Assembly: GCA_016785225.1 (NCBI GenBank)
Contig: JAFBJZ010000328.1
Coordinates: 62,001 to 126,000, forward strand
DNA length: 64,000 nucleotides
Direction: 5' to 3'
Source: Psettodes erumei
Taxonomy: Eukaryota; Chordata; Actinopteri; Pleuronectiformes; Psettodidae
Position numbers and translations under genes: made by a program. This document shows, in pieces, positions 21,238-33,800 of the stretch. The notes below the pieces were generated by a model. The model was not told the origin of the DNA. It did no database searches and saw only the letters and a program-made list of their open reading frames with translations. Position 1 is the first letter of the stretch; each line of letters starts with the position of its first letter.

Positions 21238-22345
21238 CTTTTAGTGTGTTTGTGTTTGTGCGGGGGGGGCAGAGACAGAAAACACAATCAGATAGACAGC
21301 AGAGTAACACACGAATGGCAGATTAGCAGCCACGGAGAAACGCGCCACCGTTTAATTATTTTGAAAAAAATTGTTTCAAGTTGTGCACACGCGGAGAGTA
21401 GGTACCAAACATTAAGTCGACGTAAGACTGGGGAAAGTTGCCAAGCATGCCCACCGGCGCGCCCACGACAGCTAAAGTAGCCACGGGGAGCTAACCGTGG
21501 AAGCCATTCTCCTACGAGTGAAAATATTCGGGTGAGCGCACGCGCTGCCTTGTCAACCCTCCGCAGAGTGCGTCTGAAACAACACACGACACGACGCGGG
21601 CTCGGGCACGGGTCGCGCAGAGGGAGCCGCGAAGTTCCCACAAGTCTAAAATAACAAGCTAAATCCGCTTCTCGCTAACTGCCCCCCCCCTCCTCCTCCG
21701 TGCTAGGTAGCGATGTGGCTAACGGCTGAAGCGGCTATGTCCCCGCATTTCACTCGGGTGTCGTTGACAGTAATGTTAGCCTGTGAGCTAACGCAACCCC
21801 ACTCCTAAAAAAAAAACTGCATATTTGCAGTCAAATGTGCCACGGCGCCTTAGCCACGTTTAGCTAACACGTACAGTAGCCGAAGTGCGAGTAAACGCTC
21901 ATATTTACCCTTGAAATGACTGCTTCTTGACGTGTGTCCACAGGTCGTTTGTCAACATTGTTTTGGTTGAAAGTGGAAGTCCACAGCACGAAACACTGGC
22001 TCAATGTTTGTTAACGTGTCTCCTCGACGCGTCGTGTCCTTCTTACATGGCTTGTTAAAACGGCCAAAAAACCCCAACAACAAGGCGGCGGGCTGAGCGC
22101 GTTCCGAGTTTGCAGCGTTTCGGTCCGATTTCGCTGCAAATTGTCATGCAGACCGCGTTGACCGCTGGGCTTACGGTGACTCGCAGCTAGCCATTAGGAA
22201 AGTAGGCGCTAACCTCCAGGAAAAACATACAAAATGGAGAACAGGGCAAACCAGCCCCATGGCGGACCTGTTTACAACGCGCAGCGCCGCCTGCCGGCCG
22301 TGGCCGGCTGCTGCAGCTGGTCTGGTGCTGGCTGGAGCTCACCTC
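21238..22345 (-). promoter_or_regulatory. nr3c1: Probable nr3c1 promoter and 5' noncoding exon region
   Basis: CpG-rich DNA directly upstream of the coding exon, ending rather abruptly near 22.34 kb. A strong minus-strand donor-like site GGGGAG|GTGAGC lies near 22340 and could end a noncoding first exon. I cannot fix the transcription start from sequence alone. Confidence 0.4.
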
Positions 22346-25300
22346 CCCAAGTTTAGTTTAAAATTTAAAAAAAAAAAAAAAAAAACTGAGAGAAATTATT
22401 AACCAACTTCAAAACAATAATTACGGAATGACACGTGCATGCAATGGTGCTCAAGGGAAACGTCAGCATTTGCCTCCTCTTGCATGATTGTTCGTACTGC
22501 TCGAGGATGCCCAAACGAAGAGGGTCACGTCGTTTTGCAGCCGCTAACGGGACATTTCACAGACACATCACAGATACACATGTGAGGCAGTGAAAGAAAT
22601 CATCAATGCTCAGTGCAGTCACAACCATCTGTGGTTCTGGGCGGTGGATCTTACGAGTGGCTTTTACTTTGACCTGTGAAAAACACCAAAGCTGTCCACA
22701 GCTAAAATGACATGGTCGTAATGCACCACTGGGGGTCCTACCATATCAAACTGTAAAAGTATAGTGAGGTCCAACTAAAGAAAAGGTGGTTTATTTGTGG
22801 TGTAACAGAGAAATTGTATCTTCCTATTTGTCTACTTATTGTACAATACCCCCCTCTAGGGCCTCAAGAGGACACCCAATGTCACAGAAGGGAGTACATC
22901 TTTTAATTATTAAATGCGACCTGTAATTAATGAATGGCCTTTGATCATAAAAGCAGGGAATATTTTAATTAACTTAATTAAAGAGAAAGGTCAGAGCAGA
23001 ATTTGTACCCATAGCACTTTTTTGTTCATTTATGAATTAGACCGAAAAATACAAATGACGTCTTGTTTCTCAAGGACTGCCAGTTCGTACATACTGTCTC
23101 TTTCATCAGGAACTCTGTGTGGCTGAAATGTGCCTGGGAGAAGAGGGTATAGCGTAAGACATGCTATTACAGTGTACACAGGGATGATAACTCTGAAAAG
23201 TGGTTTGGGCTGATATCATTTATTTATTTTTGCTTTCAAGTCTGCACATCAGTGTATTCCACAATTTCGTATAGGTCAGCAAATTCACTGCCTTGCCTAT
23301 TAAATTATACACACCTCAGAAATAATGTTTGGATGCTAGAGGTATTAAAGCATCAGTGAATATTTCATCATAAATCATATACATGTTTTTTTTCTTAATT
23401 TGGAATTAACATTTTTGAACTATTATCATTTTTGTTTGTTCTGACTTGCCTCGAAAATGGTTTATCATTATTTCTTATTGTATGCCACAGTTCAAGTCGC
23501 CCTGAGCTGGAATGAGCGAGAAACAAGAAACTTGGCCCAATAACTGGAAATGATGCGCAAGTTTTTCCAAGAAACATCAACTAAGTCGGCCAGATAGTGA
23601 CACTGTAAATAACGCCATGAGATGCAATTTTGTAAAGGCTAATGGATTAACTTAAAATTTGACACCTCAAGTCCAACTCAATGTGCTTGACAAGCATGCC
23701 TCTGGACCATTTAAGTCCATTCACATTAGTATTTTTGCAGTAACATGAATGGACTCGGATAATATCAAACCAACTTTGGTAAACAGACATGTGGGACTGA
23801 GATTTCTGTTATAAATGGGCCCTAAAACCATAGCAGCTGTCAAACCAAAGTCACTGAATGTGGGGCTAAGCTGCTAATTAGCCATACTTCATTAAGGATT
23901 TGCAAAATGTGAAAACAAAGACAGACGATTTCAAATGCGACTCTATCGACACCAAATAGCCTAGTCACTAAATAAGATACACAAGATACACAATTCTGTT
24001 ATAAATGGGCAAGATCGATCAAAAAACATGGCCACCATCAATCAAAAAGCTTCTCAAAGGGTGAGGCTGAGTAGGAAATTGGCCATATTTCAAGTTGTCT
24101 TGGAACAATCGTGATTAATCTCAGTGGGGACATCCCGCACTGCATCATGAACATACACACCAATGCCCTTGATGCTTTAGCTATACACTTGTGAAAATAA
24201 CAATAAATGAAAAAATACCAGTACATAGACACTTGTTCACTTGTCTACTCACAGCTTTAATTTTAGGCAGTTGACCTGCTTCTTTCTGTTAAGCTGAAAA
24301 AGCTTAGAACTGACAAAATGCCACTTGTGGCTATATTTTCTTTGCATTTTTGCCCAAGCTGTCACACTGCACATTATAATGCAAAAGCTTGCAAAACCCA
24401 CTATTGTTCATTTAATGTTACAGCACATACAAATCGTCTCTATACTTTCACGCTCAGCTGGGACCCATATTGTCTTACATTATTCATGCTGAAGTTGCAT
24501 GAAATTCAACCCCTTCAAAAAAAGATAGAACCTAACCTGGGAATATAGCGCACAAGCAGGAAATAACCCAGAGACACAGGTCAGGGAAATTGGCTCTAAT
24601 GGGAGGATGAGTGAGATGAATATGAAACAGGGGTTATAGCACATATGGGAAGAGAATCACCCCCAAACAAGGGCTTAAGAATAAACACCAAGTTATTCTG
24701 TTATAATTCCAACACCAGAGATATAATACTCTATCGCTTCTGCATGAGTTTTCAAACAAAACCCCAGAGAGTGAGCTACACCAAATGGTATTAGATATTA
24801 TTTCCTTTCCAGCGTCCATTTAGATGTTAAGGTCACACAATCCACAAAGCAAAGTATTATGTATGATGCAAGATGTAAATCATAACATCAGAGAAAAAAG
24901 CAATCAGTAATATTCTTAGTGTGGCTCTAAATCCCCACTGTTTGAATCCCACTCAGTCCCATGTGGCTGCTAAGCAACCCCTCTCCAGCACGACATACTT
25001 TGAATTAACAGGGTAAAGCGTGACCGCTGCCTCCTTAAAACCACCAGTCAAGGGTGCTCTCCTATCATCAACGCCTTCTCTGGGCACTGCAGCAATAAAA
25101 AAGGCTCTGATTTATGACAACACGGCTTCAGGTCACACAAAAAAGCAAACAAGCTGAAAAAAACAAATAAAAGACACAAAACAGTGAGAAACCAAGATCA
25201 GCATTCGTGTTGGTGGTGGCACCATGGACATAGGGACCTGATACTTCATATATAAAACAAACAAGCTGGTAAGTATAAATGTAGCCCACCCTTCACATAT

Positions 25301-26347
25301 TCAGGTGACAATGAACCTCTGAAAGCATTATCTCTAGTGTACTCCCACATGTCACACAAAGACTGCATTTATTGTATAGCCTCAAACTCAGTCTCGAATT
25401 TTACTTTCACCAAAGTGGGTTTTCTTAAGTATATAGCGATAGTTGTATGACAAATTCACTGAACAGGCCCTGAGCAATAATGTACAATTCCCCAAACCCC
25501 TTTCCTCCTGCTACTGTAATCCAGAATCCAGTGACTCAGTTATAAAGTTTTTTCCCTATAAAACTGCTGGGACAAATGAAAGGAATGTGCACTTTATGGG
25601 GGTTTCAAATATTACTGTACTATTAAAAGACATTCCCGTGTAAAACAAAGGGATCTCAATCACTGCATTGTTTTATTTTTAGTCTACATCCGTTTATTTG
25701 AGAGTGTAGACAGAGCCTCGAGCAGCCGTGTGTTTGAGGCGGACTGAGATCTGTCCGTGGTGCTGAAGCTCGGCCAAATCGATGAGGAAGGAATCAGTTT
25801 TCATATTGAGTCAATGTTTCGGAGTCCTGGGTGAGAGAAGTAATGCTGCAGGCTAATAGTGAAGCTGTCATTTGTATTTCACTGCACTTCCCTTAATGTC
25901 ACTTGCGGCTGAATGGAAAATGGGTTTAAGAGTGGAGGTGCAACGATCACCAGCTGTGTTCACGCGCGACTGTCACTGATGTTGATTTTTTTTGTACCAG
26001 AAACTGCACGGACCCCCCCCCCCCCACCCCCTACCCCCACCCACCCCACCCTCCATCCCCCGGGATCAGCGCGTCAGCTAAAAAGCGTTCAATGTAAATG
26101 CAAAAGCCTCTGTGGAGACTCGGTGGAAGGGATTAAAATCCTCAACGTTCGGGTGTGACTGCATTAGACCCGAATCCTCTCCACCAGCTGCACGTCGCCC
26201 GTGGCTAGATCAGATTTTCACTTCAAAAAAAAAAGGAAAGGAGGAAAAAAAATCCAGATGCACCCACATCAGTCCATTTCGTTTCGATCCTCCGCAAATG
26301 TCATTTTCCTTTAAGATGATGTAAGACATCACTTCATGGGACGAGTC
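22346..26347. other. AT-rich intergenic region, nr3c1 to kctd16
   Basis: There is no recognisable coding sequence. A 17-base direct repeat occurs at about 23804-23820 and 23994-24010, with a short inverted repeat near 23713-23756; both may belong to an unidentified interspersed repeat. A C-rich run lies at 26011-26060. The two flanking genes are divergent, so distal elements for either may lie here. Confidence 0.5.
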
Positions 26348-27013
26348 TTTCTCTCTCTCTCCCTCTCTCTCCCTCTCGCCCTCTCTCTCTTGCACAGCTT
26401 AGAGCAACATTATCTTAAACCTTCCGCCGGACTCAGCGTTTCCGCTCCCAGCAGTTTGGAGACATGGGTGCGCACCGGAGTCCCGCCTGCATCCGTCTCT
26501 TTGCGAGCAACCTCGGAGCAGCTTCCCACTCGTCAGGCGCGGTGGTGGATGACTGGACGCGCGCACATTCTTCACTTTATCTCGGACTGATGTGATTGAA
26601 CTGGAAGCCGAACGCAAGAGCAAATCTCTTCACAGAAAACTTGAGCTGTTTTTCCCCTCTTTGATGGTGGGGCATTTCAGAGTGAAGCGAGGATTATAAT
26701 TATTTAAAGTCACGGCCATGACCCATCGCCGTGGATGCGTGTAACATAATGCTGATTGCGATAATCGATTCAGTTCAAAAAGGGATTCATCGTGGGTAGG
26801 CACATTTACGCATGGGGTTAATGGATGTGCTGTAGGCACACCTTGGGATTGTTCGTCATGAGACGCTGGATGTGAGGACTGCAACCTGAATCAAGACTGT
26901 GCTTGAGGATCTGAGCGCATCAACACCATGTCGCTATACCCCACACCCTGAACTTCTGGGACGTTTGCGCTCCGCGATTAGGACTCAGATTTCTTGAAAA
27001 GGTCTGGAGAAAA
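26348..27013 (+). promoter_or_regulatory. kctd16: Probable kctd16 promoter/5' UTR with (CT)n tract
   Basis: A CT-rich tract (26348-26390) is followed by about 600 bases of mixed composition up to the kctd16 start codon. Pyrimidine-rich tracts are common near vertebrate promoters. No splice acceptor is evident right before the ATG, so the 5' UTR may be continuous here. Confidence 0.35.
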
Positions 27014-27836
27014 ATGGCACTGAGCGAAAACGGCAAAACTCAACCTGCAAAAGAGCAAGGCTCAGTGCAAACCCCCCCGTCGGATGTCATTGAGCTAAAT
27101 GTGGGTGGGCAGGTGTATTACACGCGCCATGCCACCCTGACAAGCTTTCCAAATTCCTTACTTGGGAAGCTGTTCTCTAACAAGAAAGGCTCTTCTAATG
27201 ACTTGTCTCGGGACCTTAGAGGACGCTATTTCATCGACAGAGATGGCTTTCTGTTCCGGTATGTATTGGATTACCTTAGAGACAAGCAAGTTGTTCTCCC
27301 AGACCACTTCCCCGAGAGGGGCAGGTTGAAAAGAGAGGCAGAATACTTCCAGTTGCCAGAACTGGTCAAACTTCTGTCCTCCGAGGAGTCAAAACTATTT
27401 CCAGACGACTTGTACTACAGTGATTTCGATGACGCGTCGCAGGGCAGCGACCAGAGGTTTTACCCCCCTTACTCCTTGGACAGGAGGTACGGGTACATAA
27501 CGGTCGCCTTGAAAGGAGTTTGCGCGGCGGGAGGCAGAGAGAGTCAAACTGATGCCAAGGCCAAAAAGTTACCGCGGATCTTCATCAGCAGCAGGATCGG
27601 CTTGGCGCAGGAGGTGTTCGGTGACGCCCTGAATGAGAACAGGGACGCGGACAGACCACCGGACCGTTACACCTGCAGGTTCTATCTCAAGTTCAGGCAA
27701 ATGGAGAGAGCTTTTGACATGCTGTCAGAGAGCGGCTTCCACATTGTGGCCTGCAACTCGTCCCTGACTGCGTCCTCCATCGGTCATTACGCGGATGACA
27801 GGATCTGGTCCAATTACGCACAGTACATCTTCTACC
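27014..27836 (+). CDS. kctd16: kctd16 coding exon 1 (T1 and H1 domains)
   Basis: Starts at ATG in the context AAAAATGGCA and ends CTACC|GTGAGT. Encodes residues 1-274 plus one base. The donor is needed because reading on gives a short unrelated tail ending at 27877. Confidence 0.96.
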
Positions 27837-30800
27837 GTGAGTCAAGATTTATTCCCTGCGCACTATATTTTCATTGATGTGAATTAGAGAAGAGACTTTG
27901 ACCTTCAGAAGTCATAATGCAAACAACAGAGAAGTTAAAAACACCCGATGTAAATTAATACAAATTTAAGTTGCCCCTCCCTCCTCCTAAAATGACTACA
28001 TCCAGGCTATGAAGCATATCCTCTTAATGGGGTTTTCTCATTGAAATGATGAATACCTGTTAGTTAACATAGTTTTCATTGCGATAAACAATCTAATGTC
28101 TTGATATATGTCCTGATATAATGGCGATTTGCAGAAAAGGATGTACAGCTCACTCCACCAGGAGGCATCTCCTTCCTTCTCGAATCTGAAAATGAGCCTT
28201 GCTGTTGCTGACTTTGAACTTCTGTTCTGGGTCCGAGATGAGAGGCAAACATGCCCACGAGCCTCAGGGGGGTTGAGTCGCAATGCAGCTACACTTAAAG
28301 CACACATGCGTCACGCGTAAACACGGGCTGTTGCTCAAATCTTGCCAACCGATGGGTTATGAATAATACAGCGCCACTGGGCAACCAAATTTCACGTAAA
28401 TGCTGCTCCATTCTCTTAAAGGCGCTCAGATTTCTACTTGGAGGCAAAGTTCGTTCGTCGGCAAATGCCTTAATTGGCAACACATGTGGCTCAGTCCCAT
28501 TTTCAGAGGGAGGTGTTGAGCCATCTGGCCAATTAAAAAACATTTTGTTCATCACTGTGAACGGCTCCCTTTGGAAGAGCTGAAGAAAAAACAGTTGGGG
28601 GGTCGGGGTTGGAGTGGCAGGAGGGTGGGCTGAGGAAGGCATGGCATATGGTTTACTAATGATTTATCAATAGTGTTGTAATGCAGCTAATTATAACATC
28701 AAGCCAGGTATGATTTTCCTGAGTCATTCAACATTTTGGTGCACAGCATATGGTGTGGGTGTTCATCCCCTTTTCCCATTAACAGATAGGGCCCTATAGC
28801 ACAAGGCATGTGATGGGAGAATAAGAGGAGGGGGGCAAAGTACAGCACTGAAGGAGGAAAGTTGCAGACTGGGAAGAGAACAAAGAGGAAACGAAAAGAG
28901 AGGGGGACTTGAAGGAAGCAAGCTGAAAGGAAGTGAAGAAGAGGGAGCCAAGCAGATGGAGGAGAGAGAGCGGCTGAGCATGAGGGATGGGAGAGTAAAA
29001 GTTGCATGAGTCGTGGCCATGGGGAGAAAGAAGTGAGGCAGAAAAAAAGAGCGAGAGGGGCAAGGAGCAAAAATAGACTGAAGTCAGTGAAAGACAGGAA
29101 AGTTCACTGAGTCCGAGGGAGGGAAGAGGAAGAGGTTTCGGGTGGTAAGACCCGGAAGAAGAGCGAGACAGTGAATGGGTTTATGTTGAAAGAGAGCAGA
29201 CAAGGTGAGGGTGAAAGAAAAGACACCTATTTCCTGTGTATGTGTCGCTAGCATAAGAAGACAGGGGCCTAGTCGGGACTATGGGTAGAAACATCAAAGG
29301 CAGACAGACGTGAGAGTCATGGCTTCACAGCAACGCAGAAGCCTGCATCCGCTTTCAAACGTGTAACCTGATTCTGAATGTGGGACGCCGGCTGGCCCAG
29401 GGCAGGTAGTCCTAAACTAAGAATACATGTAAGGGCACTGTTTTGTTTTCGGCAAGGAGGAAACAGATTTGTTTTAATGTTGTTTTCAGCGGAGCATTTC
29501 ACTGCTCTCTTTTGCCCCCCTCCCAGCCCTACTCCGTCCGGTCCAAAGAAAGAGGCTGGGTTTGTTGAGAGCGTAAAAAGAGCAAACCAGCGCTGTAAAC
29601 AAATTAAGAGACTTTGTTCCAGCCTGTCAGTTCCTTACCATCGTTCACGTTGCTCTTCTTGTTCAGCGCGCCAGTTGTTTTCTACAGACTCCACTGACTC
29701 TCTGAATTAGTGCCGCGGTAGTAATTCATCACTTCACAGCACGGTGTCATCTGTACGTCAACGCACTCATTCCTTCATAAAGTTAAGAAACTCTGCTCTC
29801 AGTTATCATCCATGCCTGCCTGATGGGACGCGCTCTTGGTTTCTCCACAGATTAAACAAATGCTACTTTCAGCGAAAGGGCACTCTCGTGAGGAGGCCAC
29901 AGTGTACGAGCATTCATCATGAACAAGAGTTGCCGCACCTGAGGGCCGTGATGAATAATTCACACTTAACCTGGAATCACTTGTTCATCCTGTGAATAAA
30001 CAACTGAGCCAGAAAGAAATATATCAAAACTGAGTACCAGCAGACATTAGAGCTGGTTTGGTCAGAAGAAATAATCCCAGAGGATCAGTTGGTTGCAGCA
30101 TCTTGCTTTGCATACATTTTAAGAAAGGTTTTGACACGGCGGTGGTCGTGGACCAAGAAGGGCAGGAGACCAGAGGCACGGGGTACAAGTTCTTTATTGA
30201 CTTCAAGGGAGGAAATCGGCGCGAGGGTACTCTCGAAGAGTCGACCATGTGGTGTTGATGGTGTGGCGTGCTGGCACCGACTCTTCAGGGACGTGGTCGA
30301 GGCAAACAAGGAATGCAGGATGTTGCAAACAATCATCTGGCGCTGAGGGGAGGGAGAGCAGGGCTTTTAAGGTGGTGAACTGATTGCTGAGTGATATGGT
30401 CCAGGTGTGTCTCGTGTGCTTGGACCTGGTACCTGGACCATCACAGGTGTGCCAGTCAAAGAAAACAAAGATAAATGAAAAGTGAGTCATGATAAAAGTG
30501 CTGCTCAATGTTGGTCACACTGTAAGTCAAAGTTCTAAGATAGAAAGTCAAAAAAATAAAGAGACAAAATAATGAGATAGATCAAAATGATCAGATTAAC
30601 AAGTAAGGATTCAGTTTTACTGATTCAGAATTAACAGATACCACATAATAATTTTGATTTACTGATTCAAAATTATGAGAGTAAATTAAAATGTTATCTT
30701 ACCATGAGCTTTTACCATTGCTTCTTTCTCTGTAGAAATGAGCCTGCATTGGTCAAGCAGAAATGCAGTATGTTTAGCACGACAGGGACATTTGGTTTGT

Positions 30801-33800
30801 GATCGGCAGTGACAGTAGTACTGTTGTAGTGATTAACAACTCTAACCTCCCAGTTGGTGCTTGTGAATTGTGGCCAATTATCTCCGGGGAAAGAAGAGCG
30901 CGTTGGTTAATTTAAAAGCAATCAGTGATCACAAACTATTCCCTCGTCTACAGTCATCCACTGGAGATGCAATTTAGAGAGATAAATGCTGAGCCATTTT
31001 AAGGGCAATTTAAAATAAGTAATCTTTTAAAATAGGAGACGTTCTTTCCAACAGTTCAAAGATGAATATTAGCTGTCATCCTGGTACAACGTGACATCAT
31101 GACCTGCTTCGACATCACACCCTCCAGATCAAATTGGCAGAGCAAATAATCATTACAAGTTAGGACTCGTAACACCAGAGATGGCTTAATCCCTCCCGCT
31201 CTGAAAGAGCTGTGCAGAAGCGTCTTGTCAAAATGGGAGACACGTACAGTAAAGATGGAGAATGATTATATTCGCCAGGTGTGCTCTGTTAATAAAACTG
31301 TGCAATCTTCATCTGGGCTGTGAATGAGATGATGTGTGGCCATAACAGCTCCTGAGCAATGGCCACAAGGTGGCAGGGAGAGACGGGGGAAAGTAATCAA
31401 TTGCTTGGTTGTAATGGAGGCAAAGATTGGGCCGTCCCCCAAGCTCCCAGAGAGCCTGTTGGTTGGCCTGTCGGAGTCTGGATGGATTGTCAGTGCCTAC
31501 AAGTGATGGATGGTGCACCATTCAATAACTCATACACATCTTAAAGAGCACCTGGTCAGAAAAGTGGTCACAAGTAAAGCTTGGGTGTGTGATTGTGTCA
31601 TTTTTTACACAGAATAGTTGCAGAACCGTGTGCACCAAGAGAAAAGTTTTATTATTTTTACTGAAAAGGTGCAGAAGCAGAGCAGAATGTCTGAGATCAG
31701 TCATTAGATGGAGCAGTGTGCACTAACTTTCGAAAGACCACGCTGGTGGCTTTTCATGTTTTTAGGTGCTGTTTGTTTTCTTACAACAAGCCTCTGAATG
31801 GCTGCCAAGAAAAGGTGGCCATTTGTCTCCATTTCATCACGCTACACAGCACTAAAATGCTCTTGCAGAGCCTGAGTTAGTTAAGCAGTTTGTAACGGTC
31901 GCAAGCTGGGATTCAGGTGCTTTATAATAACCCTTTCATGCATGAAATAAGCTCCTTCTCACCAGCCATCTCACATTGTCTATACGCACTTATCGTCAGT
32001 CGTCTGTTCCCTCCCGAACAGCATATGACTGCCGGTTCACGAATCACAGATGTCGGGAGTGTCCTTGAACACATCAACGAGGAGAGTTTTCACAAAATTT
32101 CGTGCTTCATTAAAAAGACTTTCAAAGAATATACTTTGATGGATTGCTCATCTCAAGAGATGTTTGTGTCACATTAAAATGAAAGGAAATCAATGGCTTT
32201 ATTAAAGGCAAAACATACGGTACATATAATCATCAAACACTTAAAATGTAAGGTATGTTTTACCTTTAATGAAGCCATTGATTTCCTTTCATTTCAATTT
32301 CAAACATCGCTTGAGATGGGCAATCCATCGAAGTATATTCTTTGAAAGTCTTTTTTTTTAAATGAAGCACAAAGTATTGTGAAAACTCTCCTCATTGTGT
32401 TCAAGGACACTCCCGGCATCTGCGATTCTTCTTTCAAGTAAGAGACTAAAGCTATAACAGTATTGTTCAGCCATAAATTTAAATACTGTCATATTTTTTC
32501 GGTTGGATTGGTTCTGCTATTTTTAGCTGCTGGAGAACAGGTAGAACAGCTCTTACCACCTGACATCTAAGATCTTAATGATCCCTCCAGAGACACTCAT
32601 TGGCTAGTTGTATGGTGAAACTTTTCACCATGTAGGCAGGGCTGAATGTTCTCCGAAGACAGGGGGACCCCCCTCAAGGGAAAGCTTGCAGGGCAGTGAC
32701 TTTTCCTGTATTATTTTCATTTGAGGCACGACACTACTACTGTTCATGGAGTTCATGGCGGCAAGTGCAGCCTCCGCATATACAGTACATGACTGAGTTA
32801 AAGTTTCAAAGTGCTCTTGTAATCTGAGTTAGTGCTGGGATATTTTCAAGCACATCTGATGCTTGGGTTCACTGTTGCACGCACTTTCATTAGAAGGTAC
32901 TCTGAATATCACCCACTTGACAGGGTGAGGGATGTCAGAATTGCCCCTCTTCTTTCCTCCAGTCTCTTGAGGCATCACCGAGGTGGGGGACGAGAGCTCT
33001 GTTGAGTACTCGGGACGCTCTCCCGCTTTCTCCCTCATCCTACTTCATTGGTTCTTGTGTAGGGGAGGGGGTGTGGTGCAGGGTCAGGGGAGAGGCCTGC
33101 GGGGAGAGGCTGATACAGACGTTTCAATCTGTCGGTGTTGCTTGTTCAGCTCCCCGTCAGGGAGACACTCAGCGGGCAGCCACCCTCTGACTTTGGGGAG
33201 GGGACACAGCAACTGCTTGTCATTAACAATCAGCCAGTGGAGCTGTCACTCCTGTTGTGGAAAGCAGATCATTTGGGCTTGGGCAGTCTGTGTCCTTGAA
33301 TTAGGTCATGTGAAGCTTGTTGGGACTCTGTGGGTTAACCCAACATACTCCTCACCAGCTCCTTGTCACCACTGCTGCTGATGTGGGTTGTTTCAGCAGA
33401 GTGGGCTGCTGGGGTAAACAGGGAAATAATTCTTACACATTCCAATGTACGCAGTTATTACGGTCATTATTATTTCTGGCAATAATACAACTGTAGCCAT
33501 TATGCTGGATACAAACTGCTGAAGTATTACATTTGCAGCAAACAGGACTACATTGGTGAAATGGATTTCCCTCTCCCTGTAAGGACAGCCACTGCCATTG
33601 GAAGACAAGCCTTTTTTTTCTGCAGCAAGGACACGCTGGCCTAATTTGTGCGCTAACAAGCATGTAAACCACACTCATCCTGAGGCAGTGGCAGGGTAAA
33701 AATTATTTGTGTAACTGGATATGGGATCCTGAGAATAAGCGTCTGAGCTCAGAGCGCCTCAGCTTGTATGAGCTTAACTCCCTGACTTGCTGCGTGAATA

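Noticed and set aside
32983..33381. 132-codon plus-strand frame in the kctd16 intron
   Set aside because: No family resemblance, no splice context and no biased codon use that would support a gene.
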